Shown: positions 26,201 to 37,011 of the stretch, in pieces | Layout: each line of letters begins with the position of its first letter | Numbering within the stretch: position 1 is the stretch's first letter | Assembly (NCBI GenBank): GCA_027627225.1 | Contig: CM051038.1 | Span: 38,606,341-38,670,340 of the forward strand | Length of the DNA stretch: 64,000 nt | Reading direction: 5' to 3' | Source: Congeria kusceri | Lineage: Eukaryota > Mollusca > Bivalvia > Myida > Dreissenidae | The notes under the pieces: model-generated | What the model was told of the DNA's origin: nothing | What the model saw: only the letters and a program-made list of their open reading frames with translations | Databases searched by the model: none | Translations under genes and position numbers: made by a program

Positions 26201-29200
26201 CTTGTGTGTTTATTATGCTCCCCGAAAACTTTTCGGGGGAGCAAATAGTCGCCGCTTTGTCCCTCTGTCCGTCCGTCTGTCCTGTTTTCTTGTCAGGAGT
26301 ATTTCTCAGCAACTACTGACCAGAATTCAATTCAGAATTCGATGAAACTTCATGGGAAGCTTCATTACCAAGAGGAGGTGTGCACTGAACAATAACATCT
26401 GCTTCAAAGAAATTTCTCAGAGCTATGATACTGAAGATTTCTGAAATTTCATGCACAATTCTTGTCTTTTTTATTTCTACTCAACTACTGGCCATAATTA
26501 AATAAAACTTTATAGGAAGCTCTGCACCCATGATTATTCTTACAGTTATGGGACTTTGATGATTGCTGAAATTAATATATAGAACACAATTGTCTGGACT
26601 CTGGTCTTCTGATTGCATTTCCATTACTTGGCAAAGTAGATTGGGGAGCGTCCATTAGTTCACTGATAGCCTTGTTTTATGTCTGTATTTCATATTGCAG
26701 GAGGAAATGGACACTGAAGACACCAAAAACAGGTATAATAAGTAACTACACTGTCAAGTTCAATGCACAATTTTTTATTCTGTATTATATTCTGTTAAAA
26801 ATCCTGTAATAAGTAAGTTGACAAATAGAGCTTCAACATCCAGCATCTGCTAGAAGAGTGAGTTTAGGTGAATCTTTTAAGGAGGTTGTAGAAAATCCTA
26901 AAAAGTCGAATTGGTTTTTATGACAAAAAAATGTAGCCAATCACTGAAGTCAGATGTTTAAATCTGTAGCCATTGGCTGTGTTGGCAAATGGCAGCATGA
27001 GCTCTGTGGGGTAGTTTCCTCCTTAGAATTACAGTTTCAGTTTATCCCTCATGGGTTATTTTGCCCCCCATCGAAGATGGTGGGTTATTTTGGTTTTCTT
27101 ATGTGGGTTGGTCTGTCGGTTGGTTGGGTCAACCACATTCTTTTCCGCTCTCTTAAGTTCAACATTTTTCTTCCGATCTTCACCAAACTTGATGACTATG
27201 TTTGTGGGCATAGTTTCTCAGCCAGGTTTGAAAATAAACCAAATGGCCACAGGAACTGTGGAGTTATGGCCCTTGATTTATCTGAAATTGGTCTTTTTAG
27301 TTGTTTCGCTCTTCTTATCCAACATTTCTTATCTTCACCAAACTCAATATTCTAAAGATTGCTTTCCACCTAAAATGGGTGTGCCTGTTTTACAAACAGC
27401 TTTTGTTCAGTTTGCCTGGGATAAATGTTTCAGTGTGCCACTTCCAAATGTTTCAGTTACTTCAAATAAGTTATTCAGTTTGCCAATGATGAGTGATCAA
27501 TATTGCAGCTTGCCGCTGAAGACACCGGCAGTGTGTGAGGCAGGAGTCTCCAAGGAGAGCACCAGTAAATCGTCAAGGAAAGGCAAGAGCACGAGCAAGC
27601 GGCCTGCCAAAGATTCTTCGGGCAGCGTGGAGGGTGAAACCCCGAAGGCCAAGAAGGTCAAGGCCAGCCCTGAACACGCCTCAGAGGTATGGACATGTCT
27701 TTACAGGGCTCATACAGTTCCTCTAAAGTGACTGAATTTCAAACTGCTCCTTGAAAGTGCTTATAACAGACTGAGTGTGCTTAAAAATGCTGATTTCACC
27801 TGGAAAGTTTTCAAATGCTTAAAAAATGCTTATTTTGGCTTCAAAAATTTGCTTAGAAGTATTTTTGGATGTCAACAGTAATTCCTTATGAAGTTTTGCA
27901 ATCTGACGTGATATGCACAACTTAACTTCATACATTGCAAAGACTTTGAATTGTAACTTGTAAAATATATATATAATATTTTTTTATGCCCCTGGCACCT
28001 CTCTCGGCGATAAGAATTTATCTTTTTGAAGATGGCAGTGTATATTTGTTTGCAAATGTTGGTCAGTTGGTCTGCCACAGGCACTTAGATGTTACAGTCC
28101 GTGAATTATTGTATTTTACATCTGCCTTGTCACCCTTACAATTTACAAAAAGCTCTTGTTTTCAATAATATATTGGTGTGTAATTCGTAATGATAATGAT
28201 CCAAACAGTTAGGAAATTAGTACTGATTCACCACATTAAGAATTCTGAATACCTGCCTTTTTCAGTCTGATATTGCCTTGCTGAAGAAGAGGTTAACCAT
28301 GATAGTGACGTCGAAAGGGGCTCCCGCTACCGACAAGATCGAAGGTTCAGTCAAGGTCGCTGACTTGGATCGGACACTGGAGGAGAGACCTGTCCTGCAG
28401 GACGTGAAGTCCGAACCAGTCCAAGATGATAACGATAGGTTTGTAGAATGTACCAGAGTCGTAAAACTAAAAATTATGGTGAATTATGCTTGCACCCCGA
28501 TCATCCATACGACCCCCATTGCCTTTAGCTTAAAATTTTCTTTTTGCAAAATTTACCTTGCTGTGCTGAATCCTACAAATTTTGGTGTTCAGTTGGTTTT
28601 TGTGTCGCCTGAAAAGGCGACATATAGGGGTTACTTTGGCAGCGGCGGTCCCTTTAGTTTGTGCAGACAATAAATGGAGAAATTTTTGTGCAGTCGTTAA
28701 TTAAACTTTAGGGAAGTGTTAATAGGCATAAAAGATAGGTTAAGGTCTGTTTTTGGCATAATTGCTCTTATCGTACTTTAGTTATGCCCCGTCAGGAACA
28801 CATCCGACTTGCAGAGTTCTAGTTATTTTTTAATGTTGACAAACGTTCTCTTTGCCCACTTTCAAGATATTTAGTCATTGGCCCTGTGACTTTATTAGTG
28901 TGCAAAAGTCTGCTTGATTTGTTCAAAATTTACCATCATTTTCAATGATTCAGGTCAGTATTATGTACATGTTAATTATTAAATATGGTTTAATAGTACA
29001 CATATTAAAATGTGATGCCAGTGCACACTTTATGAGCCATAGTACGGAAGGCAATTTGTTTGTGTATGATGAGCTATACATTCTTCTATTGTCTAGGAGA
29101 TTAAATTCACAAAATCCTTTTGAATAGAAATTGCATTCTGAATGTAATGATTTTTCAATATTTAAACTGTGTATGTACGACCTTCCATATCAGTTATTTT

Positions 29201-32200
29201 CAAAATAATCTGATGAAAGTGACAATAAAACTTGAAGCAAAGAGAAAAACACAAAAATGACGAAGGAAACTTCTTCAATGTTAATTAAATCAACAAGTAC
29301 TAGTGTTGACGTCTGCATCGTTTATTAGTGTTGTGTAACCTAAACCAACTGTCAAGTCAACGTATATACATGGATTTGAGTTTCCGCCTGTGCAGACGAA
29401 AACTATTTGGTGTTTAAAAACTAGCTTATTGTGCGTTTAAAAGCAATGTTTGTTCTTATCTTTTATTCATTTTAAACTGAACTATATGTTAATTATCTTT
29501 AGTTGGTTAAGTGTATATATGCCGCCACTAAAACTGTTGTAAGATCATACATACACACTTTAAGTAGATATTTAACACAAAATTTACACTGGCATGGTAC
29601 TATGTTGCATGGTTTGTTACTTAAATACTGGTCAATGGTCTTAAAATCAATTCATTCCATATGTTTTGGCACTATTGGTATTGGTAGAAACTTGCCATTC
29701 ACACTTTAAGTAGATATTTAACACAAAATTTACACTGGCATGGTACTATGTTGCATGGTTTGTTACTTAAATACTGGTCAATGGTCTTAAAATCAATTCA
29801 TTCCATATGTTTTGGCACTATTGGTATTGGTAGAAACTTGCCATTCACACTTTAAGTAGATATTTAACACAGAATTTACACAGGCATGGTACTATGTTGC
29901 ATGGTTTGTTACTTAAATACTGGTCAATGGTCTTAAAATCAGTTCATTCCATATGTTTTGGCACTATTGGTATTGGTAGAAACTTGCCAGAGCCTGATAG
30001 AAAGTTGAATGGTTTGTGTTTGCAGTGATCGCAAGCATCGCAGGAATAGGAACCCAGTGAGCTACGTACCCAAACCCCTCAATGTGTAGGTATCCTGTGC
30101 ATAACTGCTAAATATACATATGAGGTGTGTCCTGGGAAAATTGGGCTAGTTGCATGTGCTTAGTGTCGTCCCGGATTAGCCTGTGCATAATTGCTATATA
30201 TTTATATGAGGCGTGTCTGCACAGGCTAATCCTGGACGACACTTTCCGCCTACAGTGGATTTATGTTAAGAAGAGACTTCCTTGAATCAGAAAATGTTAT
30301 AAAAGTGGAAGTGTGAGGACTGCACAGGCTGATCCATGACGACACTTTACGCAGATGAATTAAGCCCAGGTTTCCCATGACACGCCTCATATTGATTTCG
30401 TATTTGGCATACTGCAAAACATTAAACTTGTTCAATTTGCCATGTATTTAAGAAAAAAGGTAACATCACACTTGTTACTATGGTCATAGAGCAGTGGGGA
30501 GAAACGTTCATTCCTTGCGCTATAAAAATAAAATACCTGTATCCAGTAGTCATAATTAGTAAACAGTTCTGGGAGTGTTCTTATTTTTAATCATTAACCA
30601 ACTCGAATACTGGATATTTGTTTTCTTAAAGTTACTAAGATGCTCTATATAAGAATGTGTCCAGTGCATTTCTTAAATCACCACATCAATTTGATGTCCT
30701 GCACATACTTTGATACTCTAAATGGGATTGTGTCTTGTGCATTCCTTAAATCACCACATCAATTTGATGTCCTGCACATAGTTTGATACTCTAAATGAGA
30801 TTGTGTCTTGTGCATTCCTTAAATCACCACATCAATTTGATGTCCTGCACACACTTTGATACTCTAAATGAGATTGTGTCTTGTGCATTCCTTTGAAAGA
30901 TTGTTTACATAAAATTGAGGAAAAGTAGTTCTAGTTCTAAGGGTGTGTTGTTAACGAAATGCTTTATGTTTCTCTCACAGGAAACTTCGACAAGGTGATC
31001 AGTTGTTTGTAGAACCCCTGAATACAACCAAAGGTAAGTCATAGGATTTATTCATATATAATTTGTGTGCATACAGTAATTGTTATAAAATTTGTACTGA
31101 AGTTTTAACTGAAGATGCCATTTAAAAAAACAGAAGTACATCAGTACTAATTCAGTTTAGTTCATTAAACAGCTTACCACAGCAAAGTGTGAGGATTGCA
31201 GTATAATGCAGCCATTTTTCTAAAACATGAGTTTTGTGATTGAAATTTATTTATTAATCTCACAATATTTTTGATAATGCCAGATTAATGCCAATCTTGT
31301 CACTAATCTCCATGAATACAGGTACTTGCTTCTTATACGTACCGGCACATTGAATACTTTATAGCTGGTCATGGTATGCTCATGTTTGATGAATGGCAAT
31401 TACCAGAGTTTCCTTTAATATGTCCAAACTACTTATATTTCAGTATAATATTGAATTTGTAATGTATTATCAGTGTACTGCTGACTGTTTGTAATTATGC
31501 CCCCCTTCGAAGAAGTGGGGGTATCTTGCTTTGCACCTGTCGGACGGTCGGTCGGATGGTCGGTCTGTCCGTTGACCATTTCGTTTCCGCACGATATATT
31601 GAGAACGCTTTGACGTACGATCATGAAAGTTGGTACGCTGGTTACTAGGGAGGAAAGGAAGAAGCCTTTAAATTTTGAGGTCAACAGGTCAAAGGTCAAG
31701 GTCACCATTGCTCAAAATAGAAAAACGGTTTCCGCTCAATAACTTGAGAATGCATTGAGATATTTTAATGAAACTTTATACATAGATACCTTATATCGAG
31801 ACCTCTCTTGGGATTGCATATTAAAAACATTTCTTAATAATTGCACATATTCACAACTTGGCTGCAAGCATACATGTTTAAAAAATATCGCTTGTTAATT
31901 ATTTTCGTTTTACCTTTTACAATCTGTTATTAATGCATTTTGTATTTAATGCTTACAATCTCTCATTAATGCATGCACTGCTAACTGCTTAAATTTAAAT
32001 CAAAATATACACATAAAGTAGTCAAATCTTTATTTGGAGAAAGGTGTTTACATGCATGTGATATTTCCTCCTCCTGTCAGCAAATTTCCCTGGTCTAAAT
32101 GCTAGATTTTTATACCAGTAATGCATCTGTTTAAAGATGCTGAGTACCCCTTTGAGGGACTACCGGCAGAAGGGAAAGATCCGGAGTGATAGTTTGGTTC

Positions 32201-32965
32201 CCCCTGCTGCTTTTTTGGGCTGGTCAACACAGAAATGTTGAAAATCTTGTGAACATTTAATGTAGTTTTGCAAATATTCAACGACAAATAAATAGGCTAT
32301 GTTGTAAAAACCTTAATTAGAAGCATAAGACTTATAAAATCCCAGGATTTAGCAAATTATTAGAAAATGGGAACAAACTGGTCTGTCTTTCCACCTTGCT
32401 CTTTTTTGCAGCACCCTATACCTTATTTGACGCCGGGTAGCTCAGTTGGTAGAGCACTGGACTGTCAATCCGGGGTTCGTGAGTTCACTGCCCAGCCCGG
32501 CCACATAACTTGTGTAGGGATTATTCATGAAATAATTTCTACTGCCATTCTCCCCCTAACTATGATTCAAGTTGGGCAGTTGTCAGTAACTGACATAAGT
32601 ATGTGCATTTGGTACTGGTAAACCTCTTAGATTGGCTAAGCTTGCCTAGGAAAATTGTAAGTAGGTTAACTAACAGCTGTTACATGACTGAAATACTGTT
32701 GAATATTGCGAAAAATCCAAACAAACAAACATACCTTATTTTATCCTAGATCTTTCCCTGCTAGGTAGTTTCCTATGGAAAATGTTGTTTCATATCATAA
32801 ATTACTCTTGTCTGTGTAACCTTATCAGCAGCACTTGTCTACACTGATTTACCTCCCTTTGCAGTGAAGGCCGAGATGTCGAGACTTGCGATTGCTCGGA
32901 AGATGTGTGTCCCAAAAGTCAGCCGAGATGACAAGGAAAACGTGGACCTGACAAAAGCCAAGTAG
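20298..32965 (+). CDS. SGO1: Shugoshin (centromeric cohesin protector), 11 coding exons, 1450 aa
   Basis: Coding exons: 20298-20445, 20707-20924, 21318-21595, 22163-22329, 22829-25773, 26701-26732, 27509-27686, 28266-28438, 30026-30085, 30981-31033, 32865-32965. All introns are GT-AG, every junction phase agrees, and the total of 4353 nt is 1450 codons plus TAG. Seen: a basic N-terminus; a coiled coil at about residues 51-122 (SVQKQTLRANNRALAQSLAK, then NQELVIKNNRLKR), like the shugoshin N-terminal domain; a long charged, disordered middle; and a C-terminal box at about 1386-1407 (RNRNPVSYVPKPLNVKLRQG), like the shugoshin C motif (basic, then Y-x-x-P-x-L-x-x-K-L-R-x-G). Family knowledge: shugoshins recruit PP2A-B56 through the coiled coil, and the C box binds phosphorylated H2A at centromeres, so Rec8/Rad21 cohesin is shielded from separase. 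The start ATG has A at -3 and G at +4 and lies 6 nt after an acceptor (ttttcag, ending 20292), so the 5' UTR is spliced; its first exon was not found. The protein is long for the family. Paralogue identity (SGO1 or SGO2) is not decidable. Confidence 0.9.
20707..20924 (+). CDS. SGO1: Shugoshin exon 2: N-terminal coiled coil
   Basis: The exon is bounded by ttccccatag and gaag|gtactg. It enters in phase 1 (T from exon 1 plus TC gives Phe50) and leaves in phase 0. Residues 51-122 form a continuous amphipathic helix with Leu, Val and Ile at heptad spacing and many Asn, Gln, Lys and Glu. In known shugoshins this parallel coiled coil is the dimer interface and the PP2A-B56 docking surface. Base composition is visibly GC-richer than the introns around it. 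Confidence 0.9.
22355..22445 (+). repeat. Short intronic repeat in shugoshin intron 4
   Basis: ccactagcctgaagcccggg, ctagtgctttt and two more ggctagtgg words in 80 bases. A C-run (22728-22738) follows later in the same intron. Confidence 0.45.
22829..25773 (+). CDS. SGO1: Shugoshin exon 5: giant disordered exon (residues 271-1252)
   Basis: An open reading frame of 2945 nt between tgtttcag and accatg|gtatgc. It enters in phase 1 (Val271 is split) and leaves in phase 0. It is Lys/Ser/Glu-rich with no predicted fold. Visible short motifs: three F-x-F motifs (F407-F409, F722-F724, F770-F772), a hydrophobic-acidic SUMO-interaction-like motif at about residues 1047-1056 (SIIVLDSDDE), LDEVEE (LxxVxE, a possible B56 docking variant) just after the SR-rich block, and a run of RS/SR-type basic repeats at about residues 847-1012. 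Within that run the block P-R-R-G-R-S-x-S-R-V-R occurs twice (residues 902 and 943). A large disordered central exon is typical of shugoshins. The specific motif roles are inference. Confidence 0.88.
26214..26660 (+). repeat. Stem-loop-headed repeat in shugoshin intron 5
   Basis: The head gctccccgaaaactttt, cgggggagc (26217-26242) is a near-perfect hairpin followed by tccgtccgtctgtcc. The body has no open frame. The end position is approximate. Confidence 0.6.
27040..27480 (+). repeat. Stem-loop-headed repeat in shugoshin intron 6
   Basis: The head ccccatcgaagatggtggg (27065-27083) is followed by ggttggtctgtcggttggtt and a body shared with 52.5-52.9 kb. It runs almost to the acceptor of exon 7 and creates a misleading long open frame across that acceptor. 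Confidence 0.65.
28603..28800 (+). repeat. Stem-loop-headed repeat in shugoshin intron 8
   Basis: The head tgtcgcctgaaaaggcgaca (28603-28622) is a perfect hairpin followed by tatagggg. The end is approximate. Confidence 0.5.
29554..29989. repeat. 146-bp tandem repeat, 3 units, shugoshin intron 8
   Basis: Units begin at 29554, 29700 and 29846 with cacactttaagtagatattt and are nearly identical, so the duplication is recent. The array ends 36 bases before the acceptor of exon 9. Confidence 0.93.
30026..31033 (+). CDS. SGO1: Shugoshin exons 9 and 10: C-terminal shugoshin box split by an intron
   Basis: Exon 9 (30026-30085) and exon 10 (30981-31033) together encode residues 1381-1417, including the shugoshin box; Val1400 is split between them. 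The exon 9 donor must be aatgt|gtaggt. The next GT, four bases downstream, would add an in-frame TAG. The intron between them (30086-30980) holds a foldback element and a 73-bp tandem array. Confidence 0.88.
30118..30393. mobile_element. Foldback element copy, shugoshin intron 9
   Basis: A member of the ~260-bp foldback family: terminal inverted repeats begin tgaggcgtgtcgtgggaaaa, followed by two internal hairpins built from cccggattagcctgtgcag and its complement. In this copy the first hairpin tip is interrupted by ~31 bases (about 30187-30217) that resemble the sequence just outside the element at 30100-30131. Confidence 0.85.
30650..30893. repeat. 73-bp tandem repeat, ~3.3 units, shugoshin intron 9
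   Basis: gcattccttaaatcaccaca recurs at 30666 (one variant base), 30739 and 30812; a partial unit starts at 30885. It ends ~87 bases before exon 10. Confidence 0.92.
31499..31810 (+). repeat. Stem-loop-headed repeat in shugoshin intron 10
   Basis: The head ccccccttcgaagaagtggg (from 31501) is followed by cggacggtcggtcggatggt and gaggtcaacaggtcaaaggt, a common molluscan arrangement. Confidence 0.7.
32432..32730 (+). mobile_element. tRNA-derived SINE, copy 2, in shugoshin intron 10
   Basis: Same family as the copy at 7.8 kb. The head folds as tRNA-Asp(GTC), with a good seven-pair acceptor stem (gccgggt with gcccggc), and the 3' tail is aaacaaacaaac. The direct repeat ataccttattt at 32418-32428 and 32731-32741 is the target-site duplication. 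It lies in the same orientation as the gene, 135 bases before the last exon's acceptor. Confidence 0.88.
32865..32965 (+). CDS. SGO1: Shugoshin last coding exon with KEN box
   Basis: The acceptor is ctccctttgcag. The exon encodes the last 33 residues, 1418-1450, ending at TAG 32963-32965. K1441-E1442-N1443 (32933-32941), flanked by acidic residues, matches the APC/C KEN degron. Shugoshins are known APC/C substrates, but a KEN box eight residues from the C-terminus is an inference here. The final codons and the stop form the first unit of the 64-bp tandem array described separately. Confidence 0.87.
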
Positions 32966-33163
32966 CATGGAACACAATGTTTTGATATTGTGCTGAACAA
33001 AACCAAAGAAACCTGACTAAAGTCAAGTAGCATGGACCACAATGTTTTGATATTGTGCTGAACAAAACTAGGAAACCTGACAAAGGCCAAGTAGCATGGA
33101 CCACAATGTGATAATATTGTGCTGAACAATTACAGGGAACCTGACTAAAGCGAAGTAGCATGC
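32946..33163. repeat. 64-bp tandem array starting in the last shugoshin codons (about 3.4 units)
   Basis: Units start at 32946, 33011, 33075 and 33139, each with acctgac-aaag-caagtagcat. The first one encodes the last residues (LTKAK) and the stop codon. The rest lie in the 3' UTR. Confidence 0.9.
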
Positions 33164-33281
33164 ATATATGCTAAAGAACCTCAGCCAAGAATTTCATGTT
33201 ACGACCTGATGAACGTTTGAAAGTCACATAGGAGTGCGGAAGCACAATAGGCAGGCCCTCTGTTCACAAAGGATTAACTGA

Positions 33282-33505
33282 GCCGCGTCGTGGGAAACCG
33301 GACTTAATGCATGTGCGTAAAGTGTCGTCCCGGATTAGCCTGTGCAGTCCGCACAGGCTAATCCAGGACGGCACTTTCCGCCTACAGTGGATTTATGTTT
33401 AGAAGAGACTTTCTTGAAACAGAAAATACGATACAAGCGGAAAGCGCCGTCCTGGGACGACACTTTACGCACATGCATTAAGACCTGTTTTCTCACGACG
33501 CGCCA
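33282..33505. mobile_element. Foldback element copy, shugoshin 3' flank
   Basis: Near-complete family member with an intact first hairpin (33331-33376). The second hairpin is lost: the right half reads straight from gccgtcctgggacgacac. Confidence 0.88.
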
Positions 33506-33621
33506 CAACTGTATTATCAAGACCAGTCTTAGTTGTTCTAAATAAGATGAGGCATTTTGTAAAGTGCTTGACTAAATCATAGTTAAGTGCAGATTGAAGG
33601 ATTCTGTGCGGTTTTGGTTTA

Positions 33622-33627
33622 AATAAA
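33622..33627 (+). promoter_or_regulatory. Possible shugoshin polyadenylation signal
   Basis: The first plain AATAAA on the + strand that I noticed after the shugoshin stop, about 660 bases downstream. Using it would put the 64-bp array and one foldback element inside the 3' UTR. Another AATAAA at 35984 is followed by T/G-rich sequence and is an alternative. Confidence 0.25.
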
Positions 33628-33704
33628 TCACTTTGTGTATTCACAAGTATTTCACTGCATATGCATAACAAATGCTAAAAATTGGGATTTGTTTACAATA
33701 CAGT

Positions 33705-33946
33705 TGAGGCGTGTCATGGGAAAACCGGTTTTAATGCATGTGCGTAAAGTGTTGTCCAGGATTAGCCTGTGGGGGACGACTTTCCGCTTTTATAGTATTT
33801 TCTGTTTCAAAGATAACTCTTTTAAACATAAATTCACTGTACATGGAAAGCGTTGTCCAGGATTAGCCTGTGCAGACTGCACAGGCTGATCCGGGACGAC
33901 ACTTTACGCACATGCATTAAGCCAGGTTTTCCCACGACAGACTCAT
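33705..33946. mobile_element. Foldback element copy with collapsed first hairpin
   Basis: The ends match the family. The first hairpin is collapsed (ggattagcctgtgggggacg), while the second hairpin is intact (about 33854-33901). Confidence 0.87.
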
Positions 33947-34842
33947 TTGATGGACACGCTTATCACTCCTCGTGATGTCCATATTGCTGAACAGCTACTG
34001 CAAGTGCCTTCATATCTTAATCATATACATTGTTTTATCCTTCTGTAAATATCTCTTGCATGATTTCTGTGTGTACACATTATCCTCTAGTGTAATATTG
34101 AATACGGCAAATAGCACATCATCGTACCAAACTTTGTACATAGACCATTATATTAATTTGTATTTATAGTTGTATATTGTAGAGCATTGCATAGATGTGT
34201 CAGGTGCAACTCTTTATTTCGTATTATTTAACAATAATGTCCTGATGTTTCTGTCAGTGTTATGAGCTATTATATTTTCTTGTAGTCTAGGATTTTGTGT
34301 TTCAATATACAGTTGAAATACAGCAAATGAACCTTGATATATTTGAAAGTATACAACTAGATAGAACCATAACTAGGTTTTTATAAATTTTACAACACTG
34401 TATAATTCCAACTAGGTAAACAAATGTTTTTTGCATTCACATTTCAATAGTCCTTCTGTATAATGTAGTTAATAGCAGAACAGTGTATTATACTTAATGA
34501 TTTTATGTACATTTCCAATCTAGTAGAGATAAAAAAAATATGTTTCTTTCCAAGGAGGATATCTTTCTTGAGTTAAAGAATCTTCTGCTGAACATAATTA
34601 GATTTTCTTGTTCATATCATATTAATTTCAAGGATTTGTGTGCATTTTCTCCTGGTAAGTTTTCCAAAAGAAATTCACCATTTTTTAACTGAAATGAACA
34701 TTCTAACACAATGCGCGCAATTTCCTTTGTTAAATTGCTAATAAACATCTCGAAAAAGTAGTTCCGAAACTGTAAAATATAGTTCACATTGTAATCGCAG
34801 AATGTGTTGTCCGGTCATGTTAGATTCGAAGTAAGTTTGGCA

Positions 34843-34978
34843 TTGTCATTGTTTATCTGTAAATAAACAAAAATTTTTTGTTCTAATGCACATATATTAA
34901 ATCACTTAAGCTAACGCCCACGTGGATTAATTCTTGCGCATCTGAACTCAAAATCATTTATTTACAGATAAACAACTC
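34843..34978. mobile_element. Short inverted-repeat element in the shugoshin 3' flank
   Basis: gtttatctgtaaataaa near 34850-34867 is mirrored by tttatttacagataaac near 34958-34975. The core cgtggattaat is shared with the element at 8.1 kb. Confidence 0.5.
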
Positions 34979-36099
34979 ACAACCGAACATTATTAATTTT
35001 ACACTTGCTGTAATACACGGTTCTAAGTAATTACATAGACTAGCAATGTAAAATTTTGTGTTTTTAATCCATTTTAAAACTTGTCCTTTTCTTCTAAAGC
35101 ACATATAACTGGCTTTTACGAGATGTGTTCCTAATTTAGAGACCGTAACATTGTTGCGTTGACAATAGGATACAAAGTTCTCTATAATATCTGTTTGCAG
35201 TTTTGTTTTTATAAGGTAGAAATTAGAATGCATGTTTGTCTGTATTTTTCAATTATATTAAACTTCTCTATTTTCAATTATTCATTTGTGTTATCTTTCT
35301 GTAAAAGATTTAGGTTGTTCGATACATAATAGTGATGTATGTAGTAGTGTGCGTCTCTGTCTGAACATGCCCCTTCAGTGTGAAAGCGCTCATCAAAGTC
35401 TGGGCTGGTCTTCACAAAGTTCCTTAAGTTAAAGTTGTACTTTTGTGAAAATTTAAGATAAAATTTTTAGTGTGAAATGCGCTGATTTTTATTCTACTTA
35501 AGTGAAAATTTTAGATCACATTTTTCGTGTGAAATTGGGTGATTTTTATTATACTTGAGTGAAGTGTAAATCAAATTTTGTGTGTGAAATGCAGTGATTT
35601 TTGTTCTAATGAGACGCACCAGTTCACTATTTACTACCGGTAATTTAAACACTGGATTGTATAAGACCTGTATATGAAACAGCCACTGCCATAAGGCCAA
35701 CACAAATATTTGTATTTTGGGCAACAACCCGACCCTACCTAGCAACCCCCCCCCCCTTAAAGTTTTTAGCAGTGATTTTTTTCTGTGAACTCGTATTATT
35801 TTTTTGTTGGCATTAGCATTGGCACAGTTTTAAGAAATTTACTTTTACCGCGGAGTTTTGTGAATTCTGGCCACGTCTTTATGTTCGTGCATCTCTCAAA
35901 GTCTTGTTTGTCACAATGTGTCATGTTATACCTTCATGTGTGTTTGGACATCATGAGTGAATACCTATTGCTGTTTGTGAAGAATAAAGAGTATTAAATG
36001 TATCTGGTTTTCAGTATTTCTTTTTTAAGACTTCAAACTAAAAACCATATAAATGGTAATTTTCACCTAAGGGCTGTTCCAGGAAAATAGTTGATGGGA

Positions 36100-36117
36100 G
36101 GGGGGGGGGGGGGGGGT
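36100..36117. repeat. Poly-G run
   Basis: A run of about 18 G with one interruption. Similar runs are at 57908-57920 (G) and about 35746-35756 (C). Confidence 0.85.
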
Positions 36118-37011
36118 CAGTCCAAAAATGGGGTACCACCAACACAACTGCATTTTTTTCAAGTCATTGATAATCTGTTTTATCTCTATCACCCCCACCC
36201 ACCAAATTTAATACATCAGCATGACACCCCCTCATCACCTTTTTTCCTGCAACAGCCCTAATGAAATGTTCACATAAATTTGGGAAAAAATCTTTTTTCA
36301 TTCTTTTATAAGAAATGAGATTGTTCCATCATAGTTTGTGGTCAAATAAAACAGTATAGATGTATAGGAATTAAATCACCAGTGCAAAGTCCATATATGT
36401 ATTTAGAAAGCTTCTAAATGAGGAATATATTTTATCTATACTCCACCCATCTTACCGTAATATACCTTGACATAGAGGATGAATCTTCACATTTCTATAC
36501 GTCAAAGAATAGTCTATACTTGATTTCTACGGTCTATGGAAAAATGTGTGTCATGTTATAATTGATTTTAACTGTTAAGAAAGGGAGTGTACTCGATAAA
36601 TTGGTCTAACATTAATTGACGCAGGTATAGCTTGGTCACATTAACCTGACACTCGTGAACTCTCATTTATCACGATACCTTACATGAATGTTTCTTCTTC
36701 GCAGGTATACAATTTAACCTTCCGTTATTAAGGTTAATTTCAAAATGCCATTTAAGCGGGCCGACTAAATTAATATAGTACCCTGAGCCAGCTGGCACTA
36801 TTTCTTGTGGGTGCCTGCTCAGTTCTTGTTGTGTGTAACCGCAGGTTTGAGTAGTAAATTTCACAATGCAAATATTTTGCAAGCTGTCAGATGGTCGTTT
36901 GAAAAAAAGTAGTATATTTCAGCACAAAATAAAGAAATGTTTTTTTGCATAGTTTTGCTTTTGATGTACTTTATAATAAAACTTCTATACTAAAAAATTG
37001 TGCGATATAAT

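Larger units (their letters stand above)
33950..37010. other. No gene seen; shugoshin 3' flank
   Basis: AT-rich, with a short inverted-repeat element (34.84-34.98 kb), three ~60-bp near-repeats at 35440-35610 (agtgaaaatttt, gtgtgaaatg-gctgattttt), and C and G homopolymers. Confidence 0.45.

Noticed and set aside
27051..27731. 226-codon plus-strand frame covering shugoshin exon 7
   Set aside because: Its first part is a molluscan repeat; only 27509-27686 is exon, bounded by a clear acceptor and donor with matching phase.
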